NCBI GenBank assembly: GCA_016808115.1
Contig: JAEQBH010000646.1
Span: forward strand, 1,674,001-1,738,000
Length of the DNA: 64,000 nt
Source of the DNA: Tetrastigma voinierianum
Taxonomy: Eukaryota > Streptophyta > Magnoliopsida > Vitales > Vitaceae
Reading direction: 5' to 3'
Shown here piece after piece: positions 23,119 to 35,175 of this stretch (the stretch's first letter is position 1; each line of letters opens with the position of its first letter). The notes under the pieces were generated by a model that saw only the letters and a list, made by a program, of their open reading frames with translations, was not told the DNA's origin and searched no databases. The position numbers were made by a program, and so were the translations under genes.

Positions 23119-23800
23119 ATGGACTCTCCGTCACAAAACGCCGACGAGGCAAAGTTGCAAGAGAAACGTGATAAAGGGTTTTGCTATCATTGCAACGAAA
23201 AATTCTTCCTAGGGCACATATGCAAAAACAAAGAGTTACATATTTTGTTAGTAGAGAACGATGAAGATGACAGGGTCATAGAAGCCAAAGAGCAACAACA
23301 AAAGGAAGAGGACTTGTACAATAAGACTAACTAGCTGGGGAAAATGACACTATCCTTAAATCGTAGTCGGTATTCCCCTACTCTAAAGACTGAAATTGAG
23401 AGGTTAGATAGAAAATCAAGTGGTTGTCATGTTAATTGATTGCAGAGCCTCCCATAATTTCATTGCTACAAATTTGGTATAGAAACTGTGCATCCCACGG
23501 GTGAGCACTCATAGCTTTGGAGTTCTCATGGGCACGGGTCTTTAAGTTAAGGGAGAAGGGATTTGTAAAGGAGTTGTTTTGAAGTTACAGAACATAGAGG
23601 CTGTGCAGGATTTCCTTTCTCTCAAGCTAGGCAATGCAGATGTAATCCTAGGTATGCAGTGGCTAGAAACAGTGGGACGTATGCAGGTGAATTGGAAAAG
23701 TCTTACCATGCGCTTTACACTGGGGGAAGTAGCAATGATTCTACAAGGAGATCCAAGCCCGTGTAGCTCTCTGATATCACTCAAGGCCATGGGAAGATGA
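23119..23800 (+). pseudogene. Ty3/gypsy zinc knuckle and protease
   Basis: A frame at 23,119-23,334 carries EKRDKGFCYHCNEKFFLGH then IC, the C-x2-C-x(n)-H-x-C form typical of plant chromovirus-like gag. The retropepsin follows at 23,420-23,800: VMLIDCRASHNFIATNLV, with the usual G of DCGASHNF changed to R, then NADVILGMQWLETVGRMQV, the standard end of the domain. The Gly-to-Arg change at the active-site loop would by itself abolish cleavage. Confidence 0.8.
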
Positions 23801-23829
23801 AGGTATCTTGTTGGAGTTGTGCATTCTTA

Positions 23830-25500
23830 TTTCCTCATACAAGGAAATCCCTCGATTACTCCTATGTCTATTCTCCACCTCCTACAACAGTACACTGATA
23901 TATTTGCCGACCCAAAGGCATTACCACCAGTTCAAGCTTGTGACTATGCTATCACTCTGCAACCTAATGTAAGAACTTGTAAATGTGCGGCCATATCGAT
24001 ACCCACACCACCAAAACTCGATTGAACAACGAAGAAAATATTATGTTGTAATACTGAAATTATACAACCAGAGATAAATCTTCCAACACCGCTTTGTCGG
24101 GTTAAGAAGAAGGATAAAGTGGCACCGTGATCGACTACATAGCTCTAAATAAAGTTACAATCCCTAAAAAATTCCCTATTTGTTGAATTACGTGTCTCAG
24201 AACTACCGATGGAGTTGAAGCTGCCAAATTCTACCAGATTGATTTGGCTGCCTACTCTTTCAAGTATGATCTAGGCTTCATCTATTTTCATGAGATTTCC
24301 TCATATGCAATGTGCAGCAATCAGCTGCATTTTTCTCGCTTCTTCCGCTTTAGATTAGTTTATAAACACCACGCGACATCAATAAAATATATGCTTCAAC
24401 GGTCCAAAAGAAAAGGAAAAACCTCTGTTTTTCACAACTCTTCCCAAAAGAAACCTTCACTATCCCTATGGTGGATGTGAACTGCTTACGAACCCCATAA
24501 TAGCGCCTTCTCTCAAAGCTCGATTCTCAAGTTTCCTGATGCCAATTAAACCATGATACATCATGGATGTCTACAAGATGCTTTTCTAACTCAAGGGGCA
24601 TTATGAATTTAGTAATGCCCTTTGAAGTCAAGCCCCAATGCACCAGCAATTCCGTGATCATGAACTCGTGTTTTTTTGTGATTGCTTACGTAAATTTGTT
24701 TTAGTATCTTTTGATGATGTGCTTGTTTACAGTTAGTCCTTGGAAGAACACCTTCTTCATCTTTAGAATGTGCTCTAGTTACTGCAAACTCATAAGCTCT
24801 TTGCTAATAAAAAAATGTGCCAATTTGGTCATACCAAACTAGAATATCTGGGCCATGTAATTTTGGTACAAGGGGTTGAAGCTGATGCCACCATATCACA
24901 ACTATTCAGAAGTGGCCTTCACCAAAATCTGTCAAAGAGTTACGGGGGTTTCTTGGTTTGACTGGTTATTATCGTCAATTCATTCAGGGATATGGTGGCA
25001 TTGCACGCCCTCTAACTAATCAATTAAAGGGTTCTTTCCATTGGACTGCAGATGCCAAAACAGTCTTCCAACATCTTAAAACTGCTATGACCACCATGCC
25101 AGTCCTAGCTCTTCCAAATTTCAGTAAACCCTTCATTGTGGAGACTTGATGCATCCGACTATGGTCTAGGAGCTATCCTTATGCAAGAGCATCGTCCCAT
25201 TGCTTTTTTCAGCCAAATGTTGTCCTCTCGAGCCCAGTACAAATCTGTGTATGAGAAGGAATTGATGGACAATTTTTGCTGTCAAAAAATGGCGTCATTA
25301 TTTGCTGGGAAATAAGTTTATTGTCTAAACAGATCAACGCAGATTAAAATACTACTGGAGCAACATTCTGCCACCTAATTATCGAAAATGGATGACCACC
25401 TCATTAGGTTTTACTCCTCGGACCAATTCCGCTTCCAGCCTGACAAAGTGTCGATGCCTTATCTCAACTAGTCCCTTGCAGCCCGAGTCGTCCTCTCTCG
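23830..25500 (+). pseudogene. Ty3/gypsy RT and RNase H relic
   Basis: The entry segment is YTDIFADPKALPP (23,890-23,930). RT blocks follow: an FYQIDLAAYSFKYD relic of the KLDLKSGYHQ motif (24,229-24,273), then VSFDDVLVY (24,703-24,730, the catalytic DD), LEYLGHVIL (24,840-24,866) and ELRGFLGLTGYYRQFIQGYG (24,928-24,990). Next come GGIARPLTNQLKGSFHW (24,991-25,045) and the RNase H start VLALPNFSKPFIVET with later IAFFSQ and KWRHYLLGNKFIV. The reading shifts frame many times and part of the palm domain is scrambled. Confidence 0.8.
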
Positions 25501-25529
25501 CATTTTAACAATACCTTATTCCATGGATA

Positions 25530-26084
25530 TATAGGATATTAACAACCAGGTGCAACAAGATGATTGCTGTCAGGCCATCATCAAAGATTTGCTTACCAAT
25601 CCTACTCCTCACCCAGGTTTTTACTTGCTTCAAGGTCACTTATTTTACAAAAATTGACTGGTCCTTCCTTCTACCTCCCCCCTCATTAGCACAAGTCTAC
25701 AAGAAGGACATGCCGCCATCTTACAAACACTCCATTTTAAAGACACGTTGAAAAGAGGATTCAGCGCCCCTTTCATCGGGAAGGGATGAAAGCAAGATAT
25801 TCGTAGTTTCATGCCCATTGTGATATTTTCTGTCGAAATAAGTACTCCAACTTGGCACCCAAGAGCCTCCTCCAACCCCTTCCTATTCTAGAACATATTT
25901 GGGATGACATTTCAATGGATCTAATCAAGTGGTCATACTATCTCGGGTTGGTTGGTTTTATCTAGTTATGGCTGACTATTTGAATAATATGGTCATTTTA
26001 TCTGTCTTCGACACCCCTTTCAAACTCACTCCCCAAGCCTAATACTTCTTTGTTCAGGAAATGGCCTCCGCTTTCATGGATTCC
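25530..26084 (+). pseudogene. Ty3/gypsy integrase, truncated
   Basis: N-terminal portion: PHPGFYLLQGHLFYKN (25,607-25,655), the HHCC zone, NKYSNLAPKSLLQPLP (25,835-25,885) and IWDDISMDLI (25,897-25,926), the start of the catalytic core. It breaks off at about 26,084, where the frame passes into copia RNase H sequence. The second and third catalytic acidic residues are missing. Confidence 0.7.
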
Positions 26085-26266
26085 CAAACTCTATGGCCTT
26101 GGCAACATGTGAGCTCATATGGTTGAAACATCTCATCTAAGAGTTAAGATTTCGAAAGGATGAACAGATGAATCTTATATGTGATATCAAGCAGCCTTAC
26201 ATATTACATCTAACTCAGTCTTCCATGAGAGGACCAAACACATCAAAGTGCATTGCCACTTTCAAA
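26085..26266 (+). mobile_element. Ty1/copia RNase H fragment
   Basis: Reads MALATCELIWLKHLI, then FRKDEQMNLICDI and KCIATF with frameshifts. This is the copia RNase H tail pattern (SMA-TCELIWLK-LL, LICDN-AA-HIA, H-E-DCHF). It is only 180 bp, joined on the left to gypsy integrase and on the right to a Tat LTR remnant. No copia LTR is nearby. Confidence 0.7.
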
Positions 26267-26267
26267 G

Positions 26268-26355
26268 ATCACCCTTTTGTAGGTTCACGTTGTGTTGCTG
26301 ATGCTCAAAGGTTCTGATGATCAAGGTCCCTACAATTGGCGTCGTCTGTGGGAAT
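26268..26355 (+). repeat. Tat 5' LTR remnant and primer binding site
   Basis: 26,268-26,334 (ACCCTTTTGTAGGTTCACG ... GATCAAGGTCCCTACA) matches the last 70 bases of the 3' LTR ending at 56,793. The next bases, TTGGCGTCGTCTGTGGGAAT (26,336-26,355), are a near-perfect match to the TGGCGCCGTCTGTGGGAA primer site of plant Tat-type elements. About 500 bp of the LTR has been lost at the junction with the copia fragment. Confidence 0.85.
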
Positions 26356-27440
26356 CGAACAGAAAGTCTCATCTACAGAAAGTCAATGATTGTCTAGTAG
26401 TCCTTCATCACCCGAGACTCGCTCGATTCTTCGTAACGGACGGTCCAAGGCAATGCAATGTCAAGCCATCCAATGAACCGCTTGTTAAGATCAATTCCTT
26501 CGTTGGCTTAATGTAAGATGGAGAAAAATAGGGGAGGGAAAGCAAGACAGAGCGAAGGCTGAGTTGCAAACGCGTTACGCGGGAACTCAGAGTGAGAATG
26601 AACGCTTATGTGCCCAAATAGAAAAAAGCCGATCTTTGGAAAAGATGTGTACGAGATAGCGGTCGAGTTATGATCAATCACTTTAAAATGAGGGAAGGAG
26701 CCCGTTATTCTCGACGATGTCGACACCCCAAAGAGATGATGAGTTGCTGTGCGTACTCCCCATCCTCAGTCTCTAAGTGCGGTGAGTCGCTCCTGGGAGA
26801 GCACAACCTAAATCGAAAGGTTAGTTTCACATCACCTTTGCCTCTGATGTCACAGCGCGCATCTCGCAAGGCAGTAGAAAGGCAAAGTGTAGCGTAACTC
26901 GCAATATCAAGCCCTTGAACACGCCACAAGATTTGGCCTTCACAGTACATCACACCAATAATGTTCGTACATCCTACCTTTGGTTTGAGACCAACATTCT
27001 ATATGCCGCCAATAGCCCAGACCCGGCGACCGATGACATGCCTCTTCGCCCTAAAACACATTCTGATTTTCACCTCGCTAGCTCACAAGGCTCAACTTTG
27101 CCATGCTTTGGCACTCTCACTGGTCCTACGCACCATGTGCTCCATTATAATCAAGTGATGATACTAAATGCTTGCAATGACCGGCTATTATGTAAAGTAT
27201 TCCTGACTAGTCTACAAGGGCCTGTGTTAGCTTGGTTTCACAAGCTCCCACGTAATTCATTAAATTCATTCAATGAGCTATGGGCAGCATTTATATCACA
27301 ATATCTTTGTTAGGTGCAATAATAGAGGAACATTAGCTCTTTACAAACTATTGTAAAGTAGGAAAGGGAGTCTATTCGAGGACTTACAAGGAGGTTGGTG
27401 TCGCTTAGCGTAGAATCGAGTAGCATGTGGAAGCGGTCCT
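26356..27440 (+). pseudogene. Tat leader and gag relic
   Basis: Leader to about 26,900. gag capsid sequence is clear at 27,150-27,310: NACNDRLLCKVFLTSLQGP, then VLAWFHKLPRNSLNSFNEL and FISQYL. This is the Tat gag pattern (D..LC..FP.SL.GPA..WF..L...SI.SF..L...F...F). A short continuation ESIRGLTRRL follows at 27,370-27,400. The frame at 26,915-27,313 ends at a TAG. No full-length gag. Confidence 0.75.
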
Positions 27441-28693
27441 CCAAAATCTAGAGAGAAGCCGACCATCTACTCCTTTCTTCCACCACACTATTTCTGTAAA
27501 TTCCACCACAATGGGAGAATATAGATGGGCTGATAAGTACTAAATGTCGAGGATAATATCCAAAAGAACTAAGACTCATTATTATTATAAAACCAAATTG
27601 GCCGAGGGTAATAAAGTCACTGGGAAGAAGCCATCCTAGTCTGGGGCATAGGGTAAAAAGACCAAAGTGATCCCATAATTAGTCACAAAAAATGTAGCCC
27701 TGCTAATTCAACCCCCTCAACACCTTTACACGAAGTTATTGTCCATCATTCGTGATTCGCAGAGTTTAAATGGCCTCCAGATTCATCCAAATGCTTCCTT
27801 CCAGCAAAGAAACAACCTGGTGTGGTTATCATAGAGATCGCGGGCATGAGACCAACAGTGGTCGGCTTCCAAAGTTCTCGTGTGGAAAGCTTATCACATT
27901 TCGGACCAATAGTTATGTCAAAGAACCATAGAGAGGAATCAGTAAGTAGCGCATAGAATTGCGCTGTAACAAATAATCCCGTCGTGTAATCCGTGCATGT
28001 AAGAAATTATATACTAGCGCTACCAACGACCGCATTAGCTGAAGCTACAACAAAAGAAGCTCTTGAGAGCTGCCACAGTTAAGGTCAAGGTAAATGCTAT
28101 CCACACAAAAGGAATCCATGAAGAAACCAAGCTAATGGATGGCTCCATATCCTTTCCTCGGGCTAACCTCGAACTAAACATTATGCCCCACTTATGATGC
28201 CCGGTGCTCAAATTCCTCAGACAAGGTTTCGTGTGCATGTGGCAATCGGGTGTAATCTCTAGCACTCCATGTGCATTTGTCGCAGCCTTACCAGCCTTCA
28301 AGCAGATGAAGCTTTCTTATGTATGCTGAACTCAACTAGTTGAATCCTCTCTGGTTTTAATGGAGTAACTACTGTAACACTAGGAGATGTCGCGTTCCCT
28401 ATAAGAGTAGGGTCAGTCACTCAGTAAGTCTTGTTTTCAATTATCGAAGACTCGACCTTACACCTACACCGGGTAAGTAAGCCCGCTGCACTGATGAAGG
28501 GTCGCCTCGACCTACCACAAAACGGTCATCTATTTGACTACCGGAAAAGCGACTTTTAAGCAATCAATAGTCGTGACGACAATGTTATAATAATCATCTA
28601 TATGGGAACAAAGAAGGGATAAGAACTCTGAAAATCCTCTCCTCAAAGAATCAAACCCCCGCATAGCAATCACGGTTCCCTGCTCAAATCAAG
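27441..28693 (+). pseudogene. Tat gag end and protease zone, heavily decayed
   Basis: Scattered short relics only. The order of domains implies the zinc knuckle and retropepsin should be here, but I could not identify the D-(S/T)-G motif. A minus-strand frame at 28,035-28,301 is a shadow. Confidence 0.4.
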
Positions 28694-29296
28694 GTGGAAG
28701 AAAAGGACTCGTTGGCTATGGATCCCTTGGAAAATGCGACGTTGGAAGGGCTGGAGAAATTCACTTACGTCAGTTCTCTTCTATTCAATGAAAAAAGGCA
28801 ACAATTACAACTCATACTATTAAATAATATATGTTTATTTTTCTGGAGCCACTCGAATATGGTTGGAATAAACTTGACGGTGGCCTCTCATAAACTGAAT
28901 ATTATTCCCACGACCAAACTAGTAAGGCAGAAAGTGAAGCATTTCCACCCGACTCACCATCAGATTATTCATACGGAAATACACAACTTACTAAGAGCAG
29001 GTTTCATCAGAGAAGTGAAGTGCCCCGAATGGCTAGCCAACGTGGTGATGGTTCCAAAGAAAGGCGGTAAGTGGCGAGTATGTGTAGATTACACTGACCT
29101 CAACGAAGCTTGCCCAAAAGATAGCTTCCCCTTGCCACGTATAGATCAAATTGTCAGATGCCGCAACTAGGCATAGACTTCGTGTTCTAGACGCTTCTCC
29201 TCCGATATCATTAGATTCACACCACCCCGACATGTAGAAAACACCTTCACGCATCAGATCGTTATATTGCTACAATGTGATGCCTTTTAGCATAAG
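28694..29296 (+). pseudogene. Tat reverse transcriptase, first half
   Basis: Open frame of 158 residues. FFWSHSNMVGINL is the Tat-type FAWS..DM.GI. entry (about 28,840-28,885). Then FIREVKCPEWLANVVMVPKK (residues 103-122), GGKWRVCVDYTDLNEACPKD (123-142) and SFPLPRIDQIV follow; these are RT blocks 1-3. After a TAG the sequence continues in shifted frames to SLYCYNVMPFSIR at 29,296, exactly where the Athila element sits. The second half resumes at 41,140, so RT was split by that insertion. Confidence 0.85.
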
Positions 29297-30695
29297 TGAT
29301 GAATACACATTCGAGCAATAATTATAGTAGAATTTAGCACATCTAAATCACAATTTACCCACATTTGGCATAAGAATAGGTACTTTTAATTCTTCATGTT
29401 TTTGCACTGCGCGTGTCTTTCGTGCTTAAACGTAAGTATAAGATGTATGTCCAGGAAGCCAATATGAAGCACCACGGATGTCGTATAACAATCGACGGTC
29501 TCTGAACCGCAATACAAGGAAAGCACTAGAGGATTATGTACCGGTACATCATTCATGTGTACCTAAGTATTACCCGCATAAAAAGTGGCAAGGCACATTG
29601 TATCGGGTGAGCCAACACAAATGTGTACCGCACATGATGTGTAGAAAATTGACAAGAGGAAATTGTACCGGCATATCACTAATGTGTAACTGCAGACATC
29701 TCGCATGGAAATTCAAGTAGACGGTCCAGAACTCCGATCCGACGAGGGCACTTTAACGAACCAAATGGGAAACACATTGGAGGGGGTATAAAAGCAAGAG
29801 GAAACAAGTAATAGGCAGTTTGACTTCTAGGTTTAGGGTTTTGAAAGGAAAGAGTTTTTTTTCTCCATTTTGAGTTGAAGTGTGTAGATCCGTGATCTAA
29901 GATTCTTCTCTATCGAAGCTTTAGATTCAAGCTGCCAGAATCTTTCAAAGGTAAATAATTATCTTGTTTTAAATCCTAATATCTCACATTCGTCATTCTC
30001 GCTTACAAGTGAATTCCGATTTCCAAAAAGGTACCGTTTTTTATGATTAATCGCTCTTAATTATAATTGTTCTTGTAAGTTTTATGGAGTTCTAAACTCC
30101 TATCGGCCGAATCCACTGGGAAACTCACCGACATGTATAGTCCCTCAATTCCTCTTTTGATCTTCAATGGATTGTGCACATTAATCACTTGTGCGTAAAG
30201 TTGTAAATCCTTAGTTAGCATATTCTGACAACGTGTTAACGAGATATCCCTAGACACGTCAGGCTTGGATCATGAATGCAAGCTATGGTTCAGATAATTG
30301 AGAACAAGTGTTTAGTATTACTCGATCATCTCTATTTTTCCGTAGAGCATTTAAAGATAAATCCTCCATCAAAGACCATTTATCAATGGTTCCTAGATGA
30401 GTTTATAAAATAAGAGGTGGGACTTTGCATGATCAAAGAGGATGGAACCCTAAAAATCCCAGTGAATTTGCCTTTCTATTTTAAAACAAATAAACCAATC
30501 AACCATCCAACAACCAACACAACCTTACAATTCTCTTTAAATCATACCCTTTAGTGGAGAAATAGCTCGCTCGGTCGAGCAAATTAGACCACTCCCTGTG
30601 GAGATGACCTGTGGATTCCCACAGTATTACAATGCTAGACAACTGTAATTCCTACGCTTGGGAATAGAATTCGGCACACGAATAAGGACGAAGCA
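29297..30695 (+). repeat. Athila left LTR
   Basis: Starts TGATGAATACACATTCGAGC and ends AATAAGGACGAAGCA, and aligns along its length with 39,724-41,139. It contains the palindrome ATGTACCGGTACAT at 29,536-29,549 and several GTGTACC motifs. A (TTTTA)n-like tract at 30,795-30,830 lies beyond it, in the leader. Confidence 0.92.
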
Positions 30696-30699
30696 TTTT

Positions 30700-30717
30700 T
30701 GGCGCCGTTGCCGGGGA
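30700..30717 (+). other. Athila primer binding site
   Basis: TGGCGCCGTTGCCGGGGA, the standard Athila site thought to bind aspartate tRNA, four bases after the LTR end. Confidence 0.92.
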
Positions 30718-32520
30718 GTGGCGACCAACACAGTTGACTTGAAGAGAGCTAGAGGTAATTTGCAATTGCATTGCAAATCTGGTACGTTCTCCAATTTTTT
30801 TATTTTTATTTATTTTTATTTTATTTTTTACTACTTGTCTTAGTGAGAAATCTACGGGTATTTCGGGATCGGCAGAGTGTAGCGCATGTCGGGCCAGGGC
30901 TCGCAACGAAGCAAATGCCAAGAAGAATAGTGCTTCCTGAAATTAAGGAGAAATCATAATAGGTCAATCTGTCCTAAGATAAATATTATTATACCTCAAA
31001 TGGATCACCCCGGGTAATCGCAACCGTTTAACGAACATACTCAAAGGATTCCCGTTTAACCTACAAGGACTCAATGAACCTCCCACAACATGGAGTAGAA
31101 GCTACACTCCCAAAGAGTAACTGGGGGAGTAGGAGGGGAATGTTAACTTCCAACAAAATCAATATTATAGAGGTCTCCCGTCTTACCTAATGTGGAAAGA
31201 ACCCTAGAGAAATCCTATACAACCTCAAAGGACTACAACCACTCTCAGATTCGTCTTCGAAGACGCCACTCAATTTCTAATGAAGTCGAAATATCCGTCT
31301 CTTACTCAGATATCAAGGGTCTCGACCAGAACCTTATTCATTCATGAGAGATTTTGAAGATGTTTTGTGCAGCATTTCTTTCTAATGCCTACCCTTCACA
31401 TAATCTGCTATTTTATTTCCTTTGCTTTAAAGGAGAAGGCTAAATTGGGTTTCATTCCTCGCGCCTAATTCAATCTTTTTTACATGGGAAATATAAGGAA
31501 ATGAGTTCTCAACAATTTTTCCTACCAAGATTTACTAATGTTTCAGTGCAGCAATTCGTAACTTTTTGAAAAGCCCTGGAACCGTCACAAGGGTACGGGA
31601 GATATAAGGATCTCTCCATGCTATCCTCACCATGGATTGGATGAGACAAATACGTGCATACTTTCATCAAGGATTATCCCCGAATAATAAACAAAAGACA
31701 TCCAGATGATGTGTGTTACCCTATGAAAAGAGCAGCGGAAGCAATCCAACTCTTGACACTATAGCAATGGTCGAACTTGGGAGACTAACACATCTACAGA
31801 CACACCGGCTAAAGTGCATAGCACATCACGGCGGAATCCATCACTTAAGAGAAAAATTTTGATGAGTTGCAAGCAAAATTGCTAATTTAACAAGGAAATC
31901 GAGGCCATAGAGATGAAAGGTGCATGAGGTAACTGAATAAAGACTAAATACCTCAAGACCACTGGACCTGCAGTGGAGAGCCACATTATATATGGCGATC
32001 CTACGACTCAACCATCGCGCCCAAACCTTCCTCAAGTAAAGGCGTAATTCAAATAGAGTAGGCTAATGCCCTTAATTCACAAAGGGAAACCTTTCAACTC
32101 TCCATATTCTCAAACATATAATCCCCGGATGTGGGGTAAGCACCCCAATTTTAGCTGGAGGAATGAAGGAGGGCCAAATAACTTGCCAAACAACCACACC
32201 TCATTACAAACCATGGCTTTACAAATCCCATTCCACCATTTCCCGTAATCAAGGCCATCAAGGACTTCGTGAACCCTAATCAAGGTTTCAAACGATCGAG
32301 TCAAGGACTCCATCACTACAACCACAACCCCTCGTATAAGAGAAGTCCTGGAGGATATAGTTACACAAGCCTGCATGTAAACCTGAAGAATCACAAACAC
32401 AGACTAACTTTTCAATGATGTGAGACCCGATAACCAAGTTAACCTCATCTATAGGTAACCTTCAACAAGAAAAAGGGAAACTCCCATCTCAGCCTATTCA
32501 AAATCCACAAGGTCAAAACA
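30718..32520 (+). pseudogene. Athila leader and gag relic
   Basis: Decayed gag. Recognisable is the later proline/asparagine-rich part: YNPRMWGKHPNFSW (32,115-32,160), which matches the Athila gag YNPGW..HPNFSW motif upstream of the nucleocapsid tail. Earlier capsid sequence at 31.3-32.0 kb is only weakly visible. No zinc knuckle is seen; many Athila gags lack an obvious one. Confidence 0.7.
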
Positions 32521-32522
32521 GT

Positions 32523-33490
32523 GTGGGAAGTTTAGGTTCAAGTGAGGGTACCTTTGAACACTGTAAGGCTGTCACTACCCTTCAAAGTGGTAAGGTAGTT
32601 GACAAAACCATTCCAACCAAGGAACCATCACAAGAGTCTCAAAGTGAATCGGTTAGAGAAGATGAAATATCAGACAAGCCTCATGTCCCTAATACAAATG
32701 AATTTGATATCACCTGCAGGAAGACAAGTCCACCCATATCCCTCCAGCTCCATACCCACATAGATCGAGCACCAAAGAAAGTGAATAACCATGTCAAATT
32801 TATGAGTGGTTCAAGCAAGTGAAACTGAACATTCCCTTGTTAGATGCCATTAAGCAAATCTCATCATATGCTAAATTTCTAAAGGATTTGTGCACGGTAA
32901 AAAGGAAATTAGGTGTCAACAAGGAGGCCTTCATGACTGAGCAATCTACCTCACTAATTCGAAACAACTTGCCTCCAAAATACAAAGACCCAGGAAGCCC
33001 TACTATTTCTATAGTAGTAGGGAATTCAAAGTTGGGACACGCTTTAGTGGATTGAGTAAGACTTGTTGCCTTATTCAGTATATGTGGACCTAGGGTTAGG
33101 AGAATTAGAGCCAACCAATATCACCCTCCAATTAGCCGACCGTAGTGTCAAAATTCCTAGAGGGATAGTAAAGGATGTATTGGTACAAGTGGATAAGTTC
33201 TATTTCCCCAGGATTTTGTTGTGCTTGACACTCAGCCTGTGGTAAACCAAGGAACTCAGTTTCCAGTAATTCTTGGTCGACCATTCTTGGCAACTGCTAA
33301 TGCCATTATACATTGTAGGGGCGGCCTAATGACACTATCATTTGGCAACATGACTGTTAATTTGAACATCTTCAATGCTATAAAGGGAATGGGGGATGAA
33401 GAAGATGTGTGTGAAGTCAACATGGTTGATTCTATGGCATGTGTTACTTGGATAATGTCCCACATGATGACCCTCTTAAGGCATGTTTAG
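32523..33490 (+). pseudogene. Athila gag tail and protease
   Basis: LQSGKVVDKTI (32,582-32,610) is the ITLRSGK motif before the protease. The protease zone is well preserved: NIPLLDAIKQISSYAKFLKD (32,828-32,887), PPKYKDPGSPTISIVVGN (32,972-33,025) and LGELEPTNITLQLADRSVKI (33,089-33,150). VNQGTQFPVILGRPFLATAN (33,243-33,302) follows. The catalytic D-L-G-A is destroyed at 33,045-33,065, where a TGA and frameshift replace it. Inactive. Confidence 0.85.
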
Positions 33491-33539
33491 TCAGCCCAGA
33501 GTCGATGAGTGAGGTGACTACACCGAGTCGAAGCTTTAC

Positions 33540-35175
33540 ACTGTGAATCGAGCATGCCGAGGTATTGTAGTTAATGGGTGGGCACCTAAATTTGAACCAT
33601 TGCCACCAAATGAGGAGAAGGCATTACCCTCTGAGGAAATGCCACCTAAGCTTGAGCTAAAACCTTTACCCACACACCTCAAATACGCCTCCTGGGACGA
33701 AGAGACTTTTCCTGCAAAGAATTACATCCGCCTCCTCGAATCAATCAAGAAATCAACTTCGAGATATTAAGGTCTCACGTAACTCCGCCTCTAGGTCGGA
33801 CACCATGGATATTAGGAATCGGGCCCTTCGATCCGCGCACATAGAATTCAATTTTTGTAAGAGGATGTTAAACCTTCTAGGCAACCACAGAGACGACTGA
33901 ACCCAATAATGAAAGAAGTGGTAAAGAAGGAAGTTTTAAAACTCTTGGATGTAGGGGTCATTTATCCTATTGCAGATAGCAAGTGGGTTAGCCCAACACA
34001 GGTAGTTCCTAAGAAATCTGGAGTTACTGTAGTCGCCAATGAAAATAATGAGCTCATCCCTACTCGTGTCACTTCAGGTTGGAGGGTGTGCATAGATTAC
34101 GTGAAGTCGACACAGTACTAGGAAAGACTACTTTCCCCTTCCATTTGTTGATCAAATGTTAGAGAGAGCTTGCAGGGCATGGAATTCTATTGTTTTCTTT
34201 GATGGGTACTGTAACACAATCAAACTGAGATACGCTAAAGATCAAGAGAAACTACATTCACTTGTCCTTTTCGTACCTCTCGCTTTTAGAAAATGCCTCG
34301 ATCATGCAATGCACCCGAACCTTTCAACGGTGCATGATGGGAATCTTTAGTGACATGATAGAAATCATATTGGAAATTTTCAGAATGATTTCAGTTTTGG
34401 TGACTCATTTGAGAACTCGCTTTTAGAGAACTTAGTTTAAGGTTTTGAGAGGTGTCAAGAGAAAATCTTGTGTTAAATCGGGAAAATGTCATTTCACATG
34501 GTAACACAAGGGATTGTCTTAGGCCATATAGTATCAAAATGGCATTGAAGTTGATAAGGCCAAAGCTGAGCTTAATTTCCAACCTACCCACTCCTAAGTG
34601 TGTTAGAGACATAAGGCCGCCTGGTCATGCCGGTTTCTATAGAAGGTTTATAAAAGATTTTAGTGCTATAAATGCCCTTATGTACTCGCTTGCTAAAGAT
34701 GTCCCTTTCAAGGGTCACAAGCTCAGACATCGCTTACTAAGCTCAAAACATGCTAGTGTCACCACTAACTCACATGTCCCCCAATTGGGACCTCCCATTT
34801 GAGATCAAGTAAAGAGACGCTAGTGATTACGCCATAGGGCCTACAGGACAGAGGGAAGACAAAAGGCTTTTTGCCATTTACGATGCCAAGAAGACACTAG
34901 ACTCGCCAAAGCATCCACACGACCACACATAAAAAAAGAGTTTCTAGCTGTTGTCTTTGTTTGTGAAAAATTTAGGTCATATATTGTCGGGCTCCCGTAA
35001 CTATTTTTAAAGATCATGCAAGCCTTGAAGCATTCGCTTCTAAGCAGATACGAAACCAAGGTTAACTAGTGGATTTTACTAAGTGCGTCAAGAATTCAAC
35101 TTGACCATTAAAGATAAAAAGGGGGTTGAGAATGTGGTTGCTGACCACTTATCTCGATTAGTTCCAGCAATCTAA
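33540..35175 (+). pseudogene. Athila reverse transcriptase and RNase H relic
   Basis: MKEVVKKEVLKLLDVGVIYP and SKWVSPTQVVPKKSGVTVVA (33,909-34,035), then GWRVCIDY (34,078-34,100), are the N-terminal RT blocks. The palm follows in shifting frames (RCMMGIFSDMIE, about 34,320-34,370). The catalytic region at 34,375-34,395 reads EIFRMIS instead of EIF-DD-S, so the aspartate pair is lost. Then come GHAGFYRRFIKDFS (34,625-34,665) and the RNase H end DKKGVENVVADHLSRL (35,117-35,163). Noncoding. Confidence 0.85.
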
